64,000 nucleotides of DNA, from positions 44,935-108,934 of the forward strand of contig NQWY01033931.1 in NCBI GenBank assembly GCA_019425655.1, written 5' to 3'. Position numbers and translations under genes: made by a program. Positions within the stretch are counted from its first letter, which is position 1. Each line of letters starts with the position of its first letter. Under the pieces are notes generated by a model that was given only the letters and a program-made list of their open reading frames with translations, ran no database searches and was not told the DNA's origin. Shown here piece after piece: positions 45,275 through 54,390 of this stretch. Source of the stretch: Rhizophagus prolifer. Its lineage: Eukaryota > Glomeromycota > Glomeromycetes > Glomerales > Glomeraceae.

Positions 45275-45444
45275 GAAGTGATCATCTGAGCGCAGGAACG
45301 GCAGTTAGCTGGCTTTTGTATGAAAACCTGTATCTGGCGCTGGGGAGGCGGGCATTAAGTCCCCGGAAGGGACTGATCGACCCGGCAGCAATGGAGGCCT
45401 TGATCGTGCTTGCGGTCGATAAGCGCTGTGTCAGGCCACAATGA
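45223..45444 (+). CDS. Small uncharacterised protein (73 residues)
   Basis: GGGAGA lies before the ATG, and a GC-rich hairpin directly follows the stop, supporting a real gene. The protein is soluble and helical. No family is recognised. Confidence 0.5.
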   Translation: MNDVNELKDLIGRTAQARSDHLSAGTAVSWLLYENLYLALGRRALSPRKGLIDPAAMEALIVLAVDKRCVRPQ

Positions 45445-45447
45445 AAA

Positions 45448-45472
45448 AGGCCGCAGAAGCGGCCTGATTAGA
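45448..45472 (+). terminator. Hairpin after the 45223 gene
   Basis: GGCCGC and GCGGCC pair around AGAA, preceded by AAAAA and followed by a short T-poor tail. Confidence 0.55.
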
Positions 45473-45507
45473 TAGTTGCTTATAGCTATGCTGGACAGAA
45501 TGACCTG

Positions 45508-47061
45508 CTACTGCCACCCGGCATGCGCACGGTTACGCCCGGCAAGCTTTGCTTCATACAGCGCTCTGTCCGCCCGTTCTTTCAGTATATCCGACTCTCC
45601 TTCTCTTCCCTCTGATATCATAGTTGCACAACCTGCACTGACAGTGACTACATGTTCCACAAGGTCTGTTGAGGCATGACTGATAGCCGTGTTTCTAACA
45701 GTCATTACAGCCCTGTCAGCAAAGCGTTTGACATCTGAAGCCTCGGCGTCAGGCAAAATAATCGCAAACTCTTCACCTCCAAAACGAGCTACCAGGTCAC
45801 CTTTTCGATGAGTGAGAGCACTCAGTACGCTGGCCACTCTCTTAAGGCAGGTATCGCCAGCCACATGACCATAGGTATCGTTATAGCGCTTAAAAAAGTC
45901 GATATCGATCATAATGAGTGAAAGAGGAGTCCTGTCTTTCTGTGAACGCTCCAGACTCTGTTCAAGGAAAACATCAAACTGCCTGCGATTGGCCAGTCCG
46001 GTCAGTCCGTCAAGAAGAGCCAGTAATTGCAGCGTATGATTTATGGTGGTCAGATCATCTCGCATCTGTGTCAGTTCGAGCTGATTCCTGACGTTGGCGC
46101 TGATCTGACGCAACACAAATAATCCGAGGATGAGCATAATGACGAGCAGGGCCGTATTAAGCACGGCATCGGTTATGTTTGACCGCAGCCAGTCTGCGCG
46201 TATCTGGTTCCGATCATAACCGGCGGTAACTACTAAAGGATACTTCTCAAGACGGGCATAGCCAAATATTCTTTCTACACCATCCACTAATGAGATCCAG
46301 GTTGCACTGCCACTTTCAGATGACTTCAGTGCAGATGTAAAAAGAGGACTGTCCGACAAGCTCTTGTTTATAACCGTGTCCGGCAGCGGGCGAATATACA
46401 GAACTGTGCTGTCTGCCAGAATGAGACCAAGTATATCGCGCTGGCCAAGAATATAGTAATTATAATGATGCCTGAAATAATCGACTTTTACGGTCGCAAG
46501 TGCAACGCCCGCGAAATGGCCCTCTGCATCGTTTAGGCGCATTGATACCGGGATAACCAAATCCCCGGTGGAACGACTTCTGATAACATGACCGAGATGA
46601 ATCCCCTGATCTGTGTGGCGACGGTGCCAGATAAAATATTCACGATCCGCATTGTTGGCTTTTGCCGGTGTGTAACCACCTGATGTGGCCACCCAGCTGC
46701 CCTTGGTATCATAAATAAACAAGCCATGCAGTTGGGGCAACTTTCCGTGCAACTCTTTCAACTGGTATGCAAAGACTTGCGTATCAGCATACTCCATTCC
46801 ATTCATCGTAAGCTGCCTGACCACATCAGACAGGATAATATCCACCTGTAAAAAAGCATCCTCCGCCTGCCGGGCGAGTGAAACGGAAAGGTTACGGGCA
46901 TCATTCTCACTTTTAGTAAGCTGAAGTTGCCAGGAGTTCCACATAGCCCAACTATTGATTGCAGCGACCGTCATTACGGTGACAAGCAGAAAAATTGCCA
47001 TACTTCTGCCCAGTGAAGTGTGTAACAAAGAAAAAAAAGACGTAAACACCTTTCCAGACAT
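45508..47061 (-). CDS. Membrane-bound diguanylate cyclase (dCache-GGDEF)
   Basis: The 517-residue protein has a membrane segment near residues 20-40, a periplasmic Cache-like sensor domain (about 45-290), a second membrane segment (about 300-325) and a C-terminal GGDEF domain. The active-site motif is GGEEF, with the inhibitory RxxD site (RKGD) five residues before it, so the enzyme should make c-di-GMP and be product-inhibited. I choose the start at 47061 (AGG upstream). It would promote sessile behaviour; the ligand of its sensor domain is unknown. Confidence 0.9.
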   Translation of the reverse strand: MSGKVFTSFFSLLHTSLGRSMAIFLLVTVMTVAAINSWAMWNSWQLQLTKSENDARNLSVSLARQAEDAFLQVDIILSDVVRQLTMNGMEYADTQVFAYQLKELHGKLPQLHGLFIYDTKGSWVATSGGYTPAKANNADREYFIWHRRHTDQGIHLGHVIRSRSTGDLVIPVSMRLNDAEGHFAGVALATVKVDYFRHHYNYYILGQRDILGLILADSTVLYIRPLPDTVINKSLSDSPLFTSALKSSESGSATWISLVDGVERIFGYARLEKYPLVVTAGYDRNQIRADWLRSNITDAVLNTALLVIMLILGLFVLRQISANVRNQLELTQMRDDLTTINHTLQLLALLDGLTGLANRRQFDVFLEQSLERSQKDRTPLSLIMIDIDFFKRYNDTYGHVAGDTCLKRVASVLSALTHRKGDLVARFGGEEFAIILPDAEASDVKRFADRAVMTVRNTAISHASTDLVEHVVTVSAGCATMISEGREGESDILKERADRALYEAKLAGRNRAHAGWQ

Positions 47062-47370
47062 AAACCTATTTCCTGTGTTGTATGCAGAAAGGATCAGCAT
47101 ACCCGTTTCTGCGGATAGGTTTGCCCGGAGCATACTGAAAAAGAGGACAGTACTTCGCAGACAAAGACCATCATATGCAATTATATCACTAATATCCTTC
47201 TTTGCAGGGTAAGGTACCGTGTTCAGATATTTTTAAAATTAACATAGTTGTCCAACCGGAATATGTCTACGATTATTAACGAAGTTTTCTGCACAAAAGA
47301 GAAAACCTTAAAACGAATAATGTGATCCAGTTCAGGATCCTTCCATTTTAAGAGCATCACGGGAGAATAT

Positions 47371-48046
47371 ATGCGGCAGAGATGTTAAAGAATGGTCACC
47401 CGGACCTTATCCTGAGAAGGTCATACTCAAAGGCCTTTACACAGTTGTTTGTCCGCTGGCCGCCGATCATGCAGAAGATTTGTTTCGCGAATGGCAGAGT
47501 ATCGATGATGACCGGGACTGGACATACCTTATGTATAACAAACCTAAGACAAAGGAATCATGTTACAATTTTTTCAGAACTCTATGTGCTGACGACGAGA
47601 AAATATACTTCTCCGTAAAAGATAGAACTAGCGGAATTGTAAAGGGTATGTTCTGTATTGCACATATTGACCATGATAACGGTGCATTTCATATAGCAGA
47701 AATTAACTGGACGCCATCGATGAAAAGGACCCGACTTAGCACTGAAGAACTTTTTCTTGTTCTGGAATATTTTTTTGATAAATTAAAATATCGCCGATGT
47801 GAGTGGAGAACTAATTATCATAACCTGGACTCAATCAGTTCAGCAGAGCGCATCGGGTTTCAAAAAGAAGGTATACTACGTGATAAAAAAGTGACGAAAG
47901 GGCATTCAGAGGATATCGCTGTTTTTTCTATTACTTCAACTGAGTGGATAGATATATCTTCAGCACTCAGGGCCTGGCTCAGAAAGGAGAACTTCAATGA
48001 CAGAGGGAGGCAACTCAAAAAGCTGGGCGAATTCCGCATCAGATAA
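47371..48046 (+). pseudogene. GNAT-family acetyltransferase with a +1 shift near the start
   Basis: The protein from about 47381 onward follows the RimJ/RimL-type acetyltransferases: a WSPGPYPEKVILKG segment, CPLAADHAEDLFREW, DWTYLMY, then RCEWRTNYHNLDSISSAERIGF. The natural ATG (47371, after GGGAGA) is one base out of phase with this frame. Without the shift the frame has no normal start before the internal ATG at 47480, which would remove a conserved part. It may be a decayed gene or a sequencing error. The substrate is unknown. Confidence 0.7.
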
Positions 48047-48168
48047 TGGATATGATGTGAGCATGTTCAGCAAAAGGAGTATTCCGCATGTCACCTTTTT
48101 CCATGGTGTCGTTTAGCCTCCTGTTCAGCGTATTAACAAGAGACATTCGCATTCAGGCATGAGCGATA

Positions 48169-48411
48169 TCAGTGTCTGTTTAATTGATAATGTAAATCAA
48201 GAGCTTCTGAAAGAGAAACATTTCTGTCTGAAGCTATCAACAGTACGCCACATTTCCCTTCTCTTAATGTTACGAACCTGATATCGACGCTCAGACGCCT
48301 GACAGGTTCTCCTGATTTTTCTCGAGAAAACAGCAAAATTTCCTTTTTACATGACGCTGTACGTAGAATTCTTGGCGGAGCATTAGTTAAAACCAGGATA
48401 ATATTTCTCAT
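48169..48411 (-). CDS. Small uncharacterised protein (80 residues)
   Basis: AGAGGTG lies four bases before the ATG. The product is basic, with two Cys and several strand-like segments. No family is recognised. Confidence 0.5.
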   Translation of the reverse strand: MRNIILVLTNAPPRILRTASCKKEILLFSREKSGEPVRRLSVDIRFVTLREGKCGVLLIASDRNVSLSEALDLHYQLNRH

Positions 48412-48995
48412 TTAACACCTCTCTAGATAAAAAATAATAAAATGCGTCTGTTTGCGTTTCGCTTCATACAAGAAGTGGTAACTCAGAAATCCCGAAATGC
48501 CCAAGCCAGATAATTGAAAAAGAGCTCTCCAATTTCAGGCAAGAACTCTGTTTAATCTGAAAAAAGAAGATTAATCGGTAATTATATCGAAAAAAAGAGA
48601 TAAGTGACACCCTCAACCTCCTAAAAAACACAAACACAGCTTTCACTCCACATTTAGTATAGAGCAAACTCTTCAATTTTGATCAATTTTATCCTTTAAT
48701 TAACTGCAACTTAATGAGTATTTCAGGTTACAGGTAATACGTAGTGTTCCGAATCGTCCTTGGTTTAGCAGACTGAACTGTAGGCGATCCTGCTCTACTT
48801 GAGTAGTCAAAGAAAGCGTGACATTCAGGTACACAACAATACCTTACAGGCCACTACCTGACCTTCAGTCCAACGCAAAGCTGATGTTTATACAACACAA
48901 TATGGGTATATTCAAAAATAAGAAATCGTGAGATTGTTAAGGTTGAAGCCTTCCCATATATTCAGAGAGTGTACTTAACCTCAAGGAATAACATC
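48412..48995. other. Upstream region of the CigR-like gene
   Basis: No gene is supported; a minus-strand frame at 48464-48676 has no ribosome-binding site. The end contains AAGGA, the ribosome-binding site of the next gene. Confidence 0.35.
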
Positions 48996-49475
48996 ATGCT
49001 TAAGCGTCGCACTCTCAATACTGCACTTGCGGCGGTTATATCTTTCACTGTCCTTGCAGCACCTGTTTACGCTAACCCCGGCAACGGCGGTGGTAATCAC
49101 GGTAACAGTGGAAAACACGGCAACAACGGCCAGAGCAATGGAATGTCGAATGAAAATAATGGAAACAATGGAAACCGCAAAAACTACGGCAAACCAGACC
49201 ATGTCGACTCCGACATCAGCTTCTCTCGGGCTCGTTCTCTGGCTGTAAATTATGGCCTTGTTGGGTATCAGACGCTCCCCCCTGGTATCACTAAAAATGT
49301 CGCACGAGGTAAACCATTACCCCCGGGCATTGCTAAGAAAACTTTGCCTATATCAATGATTAACAATTTGCCATACTATCCTGGCTACGAATGGCGAGCC
49401 GTTGGTGATGATTTGGTACTTGTTGCTTTAAGCACGGCTATTGTGGCTTCAGTCATTAACGACGTTTTCGATTAA
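48996..49475 (+). CDS. CigR-like exported protein (RcnB/CigR family)
   Basis: The 159-residue protein has a signal peptide (MLKRRT start, cleavage after YA near residue 26). The mature part begins with a Gly/Asn/His-rich low-complexity region (about 27-68), followed by the CigR-type domain with two LPPGI motifs, YPGYEWR and a C-terminal hydrophobic segment. CigR is an anti-virulence factor in Salmonella; RcnB-type proteins are periplasmic. AAGGA fixes the start at 48996. It lies between the two c-di-GMP genes. Confidence 0.8.
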   Translation: MLKRRTLNTALAAVISFTVLAAPVYANPGNGGGNHGNSGKHGNNGQSNGMSNENNGNNGNRKNYGKPDHVDSDISFSRARSLAVNYGLVGYQTLPPGITKNVARGKPLPPGIAKKTLPISMINNLPYYPGYEWRAVGDDLVLVALSTAIVASVINDVFD

Positions 49476-49491
49476 CATATCCTCACCTTCG

Positions 49492-49519
49492 TGAGCCTCG
49501 CATCTGTGGGGCTTTTTAT
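49492..49519 (+). terminator. Terminator of the CigR-like gene
   Basis: GAGCCTCGCA and TGTGGGGCTTTTTAT form an imperfect stem with a T-tract. Confidence 0.65.
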
Positions 49520-49710
49520 ACTAAAGTTTCAGAGTCAATATGGCCGACACACCAGTTCATTTATACTCCGGGAAAATGGTCCTGTTTTCAGGGAGAAGAT
49601 CAATTAGTATGAAACTCTGGCAAAGGTGTACTTACAAATCGCACGAAGACACCCGTCAGACAGTTATATCGGTTCAGGTAACATTTCCCCAATAAAAATT
49701 GCATATCACG

Positions 49711-51267
49711 TTAACCCGATAGAGCCAAACTGAGTTCGTTGACAGATACGGCTTTAGAGAAATACCAACCTTGTGCACAGCACTCAGGTACTTTTTCCAC
49801 AAGAAATCTGTACTGCATTTCCGTTTCCACGCCTTCGAAAACCACCAGTTTAGGTATGTTATTAAACATTCCAATCAGACCAGGAAGAATATAATTGTTT
49901 GCTGACTCTGAACCTATAGAGTCTGTTAGTGATTTGTCAATTTTAATTTCATCCACATCAAGAAATGAAAGCCAGTTAAGGTTTGAGTAGCCTGTCCCGA
50001 AATCATCCAAGGCAAACTGGATACCTTCATTCTTAAAAAACGCCATGGATTTCTTTAAATCATCTATATCGGAATTTTGCCTTTCCGTAATTTCTATAAT
50101 AATAGATTCGCCTGAAATATTTTCATTTTTTATCGTGCTAAGAAGCTTAGTACGAAAATTCTCATCACAAATATCTGAGCAATTAACATTAATGCTCAGA
50201 GTGAGTTCACCACGATGCAAGACAGGAGCACACTCCCTGATAGCATGCTCAACAACATAAAGACCAATTTTGTTTATTAATCCATTTTTTTCTGCAAGTG
50301 GAATGAAAATATCAGGCCCTATGTTTCCTATTTGATGATCTGTCCAGCGTAAAAGCGCCTCAATCCCTACAACACTCAGATCTTTGACTTTATATATCGG
50401 CTGATAAACTAAGTGTAATTCTTTGTTTTCGATAGCGTTCTTAAGTCTGGAAAGTAAAGACTGTTTTTTTTCTGAATTATTTATATAAAGCGTTCCATTC
50501 AAAACTCCGGCAACAATTGAAGAGGCGAAAAGTAACATCAAAATATATAAGTTTTTGTAAAAAAACAAAGGCACGGGGGTTCCAGCCATAACGCAAATGT
50601 TATCAGTGCTATTACATGATTTCTTGATCATATAAAAAAGCGAGTACACTTTATCATGTTCTATGGCTTCAAGAAGACTGGTATTTGTTCCAATATGGAA
50701 GAAATGATTTTTATGTTGAAAATCACCCACAATAGCGTTAAAATTCATTTCCTGAGCTTCTTGCCAGAACCGCTGGAATGCAAAGGGAGAAACAGTAATG
50801 GCGAAATTACTGGTGTAAAGCATATCTGCGGTAATATTTTCTTCAATCAGTGCATCAAAAACCCATGTATAACTCCCACGGTTAACTTTATTCCTGTATA
50901 CATTTAAGGGAATAGGGGTACGGAATATTCCCCACAGAGCGGAACAGATAACTTTCTCATCACTGACATAGGCAATATCTTTGACCAGAGGATAAGGCCA
51001 GAGACGTTTTCTCAGTTCATGGAGATATTGGTCACTACAAGGAGAAAAGACAGAGAACTCCTGCCGCAGTCGGTCAATCAGTTGAACCTCAGCTATTAGG
51101 CTATCACTGCGCGTAAGGATCGAACCGGCGTAACTCTCTAATTTTTCTTGTATATAATAGTAATATATGCCCATCCCTATGCTGTAAAAGAAGGCAAAAG
51201 TTAACATTATTGACACCAAGTAAATACTGATTCTGTGATTTTTAAACCTCATTATCTGTGGTTCCAT
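49711..51267 (-). CDS. CSS-EAL cyclic-di-GMP phosphodiesterase
   Basis: The 518-residue protein has two membrane segments (about residues 12-35 and 235-255) enclosing a periplasmic CSS domain, with its Cys-Ser-Ala version of the motif (VICSALWG). The C-terminal EAL domain has EALLRW, NVNCSD, EITERQ, DDFGTGYSNL and EGVET, so the catalytic residues are present. It should hydrolyse c-di-GMP under periplasmic redox control, as known for CSS-EAL proteins. The start is uncertain; a longer form reaches 51378. Confidence 0.88.
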   Translation of the reverse strand: MEPQIMRFKNHRISIYLVSIMLTFAFFYSIGMGIYYYYIQEKLESYAGSILTRSDSLIAEVQLIDRLRQEFSVFSPCSDQYLHELRKRLWPYPLVKDIAYVSDEKVICSALWGIFRTPIPLNVYRNKVNRGSYTWVFDALIEENITADMLYTSNFAITVSPFAFQRFWQEAQEMNFNAIVGDFQHKNHFFHIGTNTSLLEAIEHDKVYSLFYMIKKSCNSTDNICVMAGTPVPLFFYKNLYILMLLFASSIVAGVLNGTLYINNSEKKQSLLSRLKNAIENKELHLVYQPIYKVKDLSVVGIEALLRWTDHQIGNIGPDIFIPLAEKNGLINKIGLYVVEHAIRECAPVLHRGELTLSINVNCSDICDENFRTKLLSTIKNENISGESIIIEITERQNSDIDDLKKSMAFFKNEGIQFALDDFGTGYSNLNWLSFLDVDEIKIDKSLTDSIGSESANNYILPGLIGMFNNIPKLVVFEGVETEMQYRFLVEKVPECCAQGWYFSKAVSVNELSLALSG

Positions 51268-51378
51268 TTTTGTGAGAGTCTCCCTCCCGTTAACAGTAAT
51301 CCAGTGCATCCGGTTTACATGTATCCACCTTACACGGTTCGCTTGGTGACAGCATGAGAAGTGAATAGTCATTTCCAA

Positions 51379-51834
51379 GGTTATCGGCCATATGGTTCAA
51401 TACTTTATTGAAAATACGGATAACAGGTGGCTCCGACTAATTGTCATAAGTAAATATGGTTATGAGGCATAATTGGCTAAAATATAATCAGAAATAAAGC
51501 CATCTTAAAAAATAAAAAAAATTTCCACAACTGATTATATTTGGGTAAAATATAATGTTACCCAGTTTAGTGTTAATGCTAAAAAAATGTTAATTCCGTG
51601 AGTATGGCTTCGAATTTTCCGTTCCCTGCGCCCCTAGAGCCACAAATGCATCTGGCGAGGAATAAAAACGGCGAACGCATTGCGTACAAGGCTGGCTGCT
51701 GGATCTGTCCTTAACTGGATATATATACAATAAATTCAGCTGAGGCCAGAGGCAATCGCATGCTTCTTAAAACAAAAAAATACCTGTCACTGCTTTTTTT
51801 TAGCACCTCCGTAACTATAGACATATCATGAGAA
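51379..51834. other. AT-rich region without a supported gene
   Basis: This is mostly promoter DNA of the EAL gene, and then scraps adjoining an IS30 remnant. Confidence 0.35.
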
Positions 51835-52017
51835 TTGGTAAGGCTTTGCTCGAAACGGGTACCAGCACACTGGGAAGGTGGCCTGATCCAGGGCTCTAAA
51901 AACTCCTGTATCGTCACCCTCGTAGAACGCCATTCCCGCTTTGTTATGCTGGCCAAAATCTGCGACTACAAGACCATAACCGTTACATCTGCACTCATCA
52001 AACGAACTGTTTTATAG
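51835..52017 (+). pseudogene. IS30-family transposase fragment
   Basis: The frame includes AHWEGGLIQGSKNSCIVTLVERHSRF, the catalytic-core beginning of IS30-type transposases. Both ends are missing; only about 60 codons remain. Confidence 0.8.
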
Positions 52018-52110
52018 GTTAAGTATATGCAGATGCTACACATATGTATGAACTTGACATATGCAGGTGCCACACAATGATATGTTTAGGTATGGGTTTT
52101 GGTACAAGGG
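52018..52110. repeat. Orphan copy of the vapBC-type upstream repeats
   Basis: TATGCAGATG, CATATG and ACATATGCAGGTG recur here as in the upstream regions of the two vapBC modules (54021-54135 and 62940-63090). No vapB follows, so this is probably a relic. Confidence 0.55.
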
Positions 52111-52127
52111 GAATAATTCTGAGGAAT

Positions 52128-52161
52128 GTTCAAGGCCCGCTAAGAGCGATGAGCGGAAGTC
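52128..52161 (-). repeat. Palindromic spacer motif, copy m (degenerate)
   Basis: On the minus strand GACTTCCGCTCATCGCTCTT followed by AGCGGGCCTTG. Confidence 0.55.
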
Positions 52162-52212
52162 CCTGGTCATAGTAGAATCCTCATCATTAGTAGACAAGTG
52201 CGGTTGAAAACA

Positions 52213-53067
52213 TCAAAGCATTTTTAAATTGTAATCTAACCAGGCAGGAAGATTTTCTCTGTACCAGTTGAGATAGAATTGAAAATCACTTTTCTGCCGC
52301 TCATTAAGCAGTACGACTACCTCGGTAACAATCCATGCTTTAACAATCGCAATTTCTTTAGCTAAATCAGTTGGATTATAATTACGCGATATACAGGTAT
52401 AGCGTTCAGCAAACTCAATAAATTTTTGCTTAGAACCCATTCCCTTTATAAGTGGGGCAAGGTCAATAGCTGGGCTACCAGTGCTGAATCTTTCCCAGTC
52501 AAAAAGAACGAAATCACCACCATCCCTTTTCCCCCAATTACCCGCATTACTGTCGCCGGAAATTAAACACTGACCACTAAACAGAACATCACTTGCCTGC
52601 TGAAAGCACCATAATTGTTTTGCTGCTCTGCTAGGTAATGTCAACAGCATAAGAGATTTTTCGAGGGCTGCTTCTGACCAGGTGTGAATGTGATAAACCC
52701 AAGAAGGGTCAGGCTGATAGCCATGTAAGCGAGACAGAATTGACAACACTTCATCTCGCCCTATTTCGTCCTGATCAACCTGGTGTGGGATATATTCCAG
52801 TCTTAACTTGCGTGTGGACGGATCGGCAAAAAACATCTTTGGCGTGGAAACGTCTACTTGAGCGAGATGCCTGGCTGTGTGTTGATAAAAACTAAACTCG
52901 ACATCACTGACAGGAAATTTTTCGATTACCTGATGACCTGCTTCATCCGCCAAAAGCGTCACTTTGGCAGTGCCCATGCGTGATAAATTTTCAACAGACA
53001 TATATCTTGCCTTTAACGTTGGCCGGTTGGTTAATTCAGAGGCATTTGCGTTTAGCGTAATCTGCAA
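52213..53067 (-). CDS. APH/choline-kinase-like phosphotransferase
   Basis: The 284-residue protein has the aminoglycoside-phosphotransferase fold. The catalytic-loop motif reads SGDSNAGNWG at about residue 170, where active family members usually have His-Gly-Asp; the Asp and Asn are kept, while the His is replaced by Ser. The following LFDWERFSTG segment contains the metal-binding Asp. The substrate (aminoglycoside, choline-like, or a protein) is not evident. It is a one-gene unit between motif copies m and n. Confidence 0.8.
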   Translation of the reverse strand: MQITLNANASELTNRPTLKARYMSVENLSRMGTAKVTLLADEAGHQVIEKFPVSDVEFSFYQHTARHLAQVDVSTPKMFFADPSTRKLRLEYIPHQVDQDEIGRDEVLSILSRLHGYQPDPSWVYHIHTWSEAALEKSLMLLTLPSRAAKQLWCFQQASDVLFSGQCLISGDSNAGNWGKRDGGDFVLFDWERFSTGSPAIDLAPLIKGMGSKQKFIEFAERYTCISRNYNPTDLAKEIAIVKAWIVTEVVVLLNERQKSDFQFYLNWYRENLPAWLDYNLKML

Positions 53068-53116
53068 ATCATGCAGTCAGATCGCCTCTCTATAGTTAGC
53101 ATATTGTGAAGTGTAC

Positions 53117-53310
53117 AATGTCTGCTCTTGGCACAGGCTGTGTGAAAACCCTGACCAAAAACTGAAGTGCGCACGTCTACGCAAAATCTGGAATTGAGCG
53201 ACTGGTTAGTAGAGCCGAATTTTACGTATGAGCGCGGTTTTTAGCTCTGTTTTTGGCAGTTTCAGCGGCCAAAAAAGGTTTCACACAACCTATGCACAAA
53301 GCGGACATTC
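53117..53310 (+). repeat. Palindromic spacer motif, copy n, split by an insertion
   Basis: AATGTCTGCTCTTGGCACA (53117-53135) and GCACAAAGCGGACATTC (53294-53310) are the two halves. Bringing them together with one GCACA gives the canonical motif. Confidence 0.85.
53136..53293. mobile_element. 158-bp miniature inverted-repeat element
   Basis: The ends GGCTGTGTGAAAACC (left) and AGGTTGTGTGAAACC (right, inverted) pair imperfectly, and GCACA flanks both sides. It has no gene and is probably a non-autonomous derivative of a larger insertion sequence. Confidence 0.75.
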
Positions 53311-53334
53311 CTCGCTTCAGTGTTCTTTCTGCGG

Positions 53335-53751
53335 TCAGTTAACCCAGTCTTCCAGCACCAGGCCCGGCACCCGTGCAAACTCCCTCACATTATTCGTTAC
53401 CAGAATCGCTCCCGCCGCAATAGCATGCCCGGCAATCGCCGTGTCGTTCGGGCCGATCGGCGTGCCGGCCAGCCGCAGCGCGACCCGGATTTCCGTGGTG
53501 GCGTCCACTGCGCCACGGTCCCACGGCAGGATGGCATCGAGGCGGGCGCAGAACGCGTCAACCAGCTGAATATGGCGCGGCGAGGCTTTCGGGCCGGTGG
53601 CACCGAAGCACATCTCGGAATAGGTGATGGCCGAGATCACGATGCGGTGGCTGCGCAGCACCGCCTGCTCAAGGCGCTTCAGTACGGCTTCCGGCTGCTC
53701 GCGCATGATGAACGAGCAGATACAGGTGTCCAGCATATACGTTTTGTTCAC
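53335..53751 (-). CDS. vapC: VapC-type PIN-domain toxin, copy 1
   Basis: The 138-residue protein has a PIN ribonuclease domain with the conserved acidic residues (Asp8 in MLDT, Glu in the SEM segment, Asp in GPNDT), followed by the terminal LEDWV. VapC toxins cleave specific RNAs, commonly initiator tRNA in enterobacterial plasmid forms. The start overlaps the vapB end by four bases. It is almost identical to the copy at 62291. Confidence 0.92.
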   Translation of the reverse strand: MNKTYMLDTCICSFIMREQPEAVLKRLEQAVLRSHRIVISAITYSEMCFGATGPKASPRHIQLVDAFCARLDAILPWDRGAVDATTEIRVALRLAGTPIGPNDTAIAGHAIAAGAILVTNNVREFARVPGLVLEDWVN

Positions 53752-53978
53752 AGGTTAAATCGTCCTTCATCGCTGACAATATCCTCGCGCTCCGCCATAA
53801 AGTCCGCATCGGCCTTTTCGAACTGCACGAACGAACCCCAGGTCGGGCGGACGGGACGCAGGATGATGCTGTCCACTTCGCGGACGATCTCCAGTTCGCT
53901 CACCCCCTCAAAATCCAGATCGCGGGGCAGACGGATGGCGCGGTTGTTGCCATTTTTAAAAATGGATACGGTTCTCAT
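53748..53978 (-). CDS. vapB: VapB-type antitoxin, copy 1
   Basis: The 76-residue protein has an AbrB/MazE-type DNA-binding N-terminus (MRTVSIFKNGNNRAIRLP) and a C-terminal toxin-binding tail. It neutralises VapC and represses the operon by binding the upstream repeats. I choose the ATG at 53978, where the conserved N-terminus begins. Confidence 0.92.
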   Translation of the reverse strand: MRTVSIFKNGNNRAIRLPRDLDFEGVSELEIVREVDSIILRPVRPTWGSFVQFEKADADFMAEREDIVSDEGRFNL

Positions 53979-54020
53979 GATTCTCTCCCGATCAAATGGT
54001 ATGTGGCACATATCCTAATA

Positions 54021-54135
54021 ATATGTTCGTTGCACCGGGTGTGTGCATATGCTCAGTATAGGCAGATGTAATGCATATGTATAGGGGTTGCATATGCGTA
54101 TCCCTTACCTATGCAGATGCCTGGCATATGGGGCT
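54021..54135. promoter_or_regulatory. Operator-like repeats upstream of vapBC copy 1
   Basis: Several copies of GCATATG, TATGCAGATG and CATATGC occur here, matching 62940-63090 in content. They are the likely VapB/VapC binding sites. Confidence 0.65.
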
Positions 54136-54390
54136 GCCTCACCTGTCCGTATTTCTCTCTTTTTCACAGAAGATCCGAAAACCGTCAGAGCCGGATCCTA
54201 GCCCTCAGCGGGGCAGGTATAAAGGAATTATGGTTTGTTACAGGTGGGTTCAAAATTCCGGGGTGGGTTAATAGTTCGCTGTAAGGAGTGGGTTCAACGT
54301 GGAAAGCCGGCCCTGTAAAATGTCCTGCCGGGGCATCCCTGCCGGTCACGAAGGGCGCAGAAAGCGCCCCACGATTTATCATTCACGGAC
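54136..54390. other. Non-coding region between vapBC and hmp
   Basis: No gene is visible. Three copies of GTGGGTT(C/A)A occur between 54242 and 54295; their role is unknown. Beyond them lies the 3' flank of the flavohaemoglobin gene. Confidence 0.4.

Noticed and set aside
48464-48676. 70-codon minus-strand frame
   Set aside because: Phe/Arg-rich chance composition in AT-rich DNA and no ribosome-binding site.
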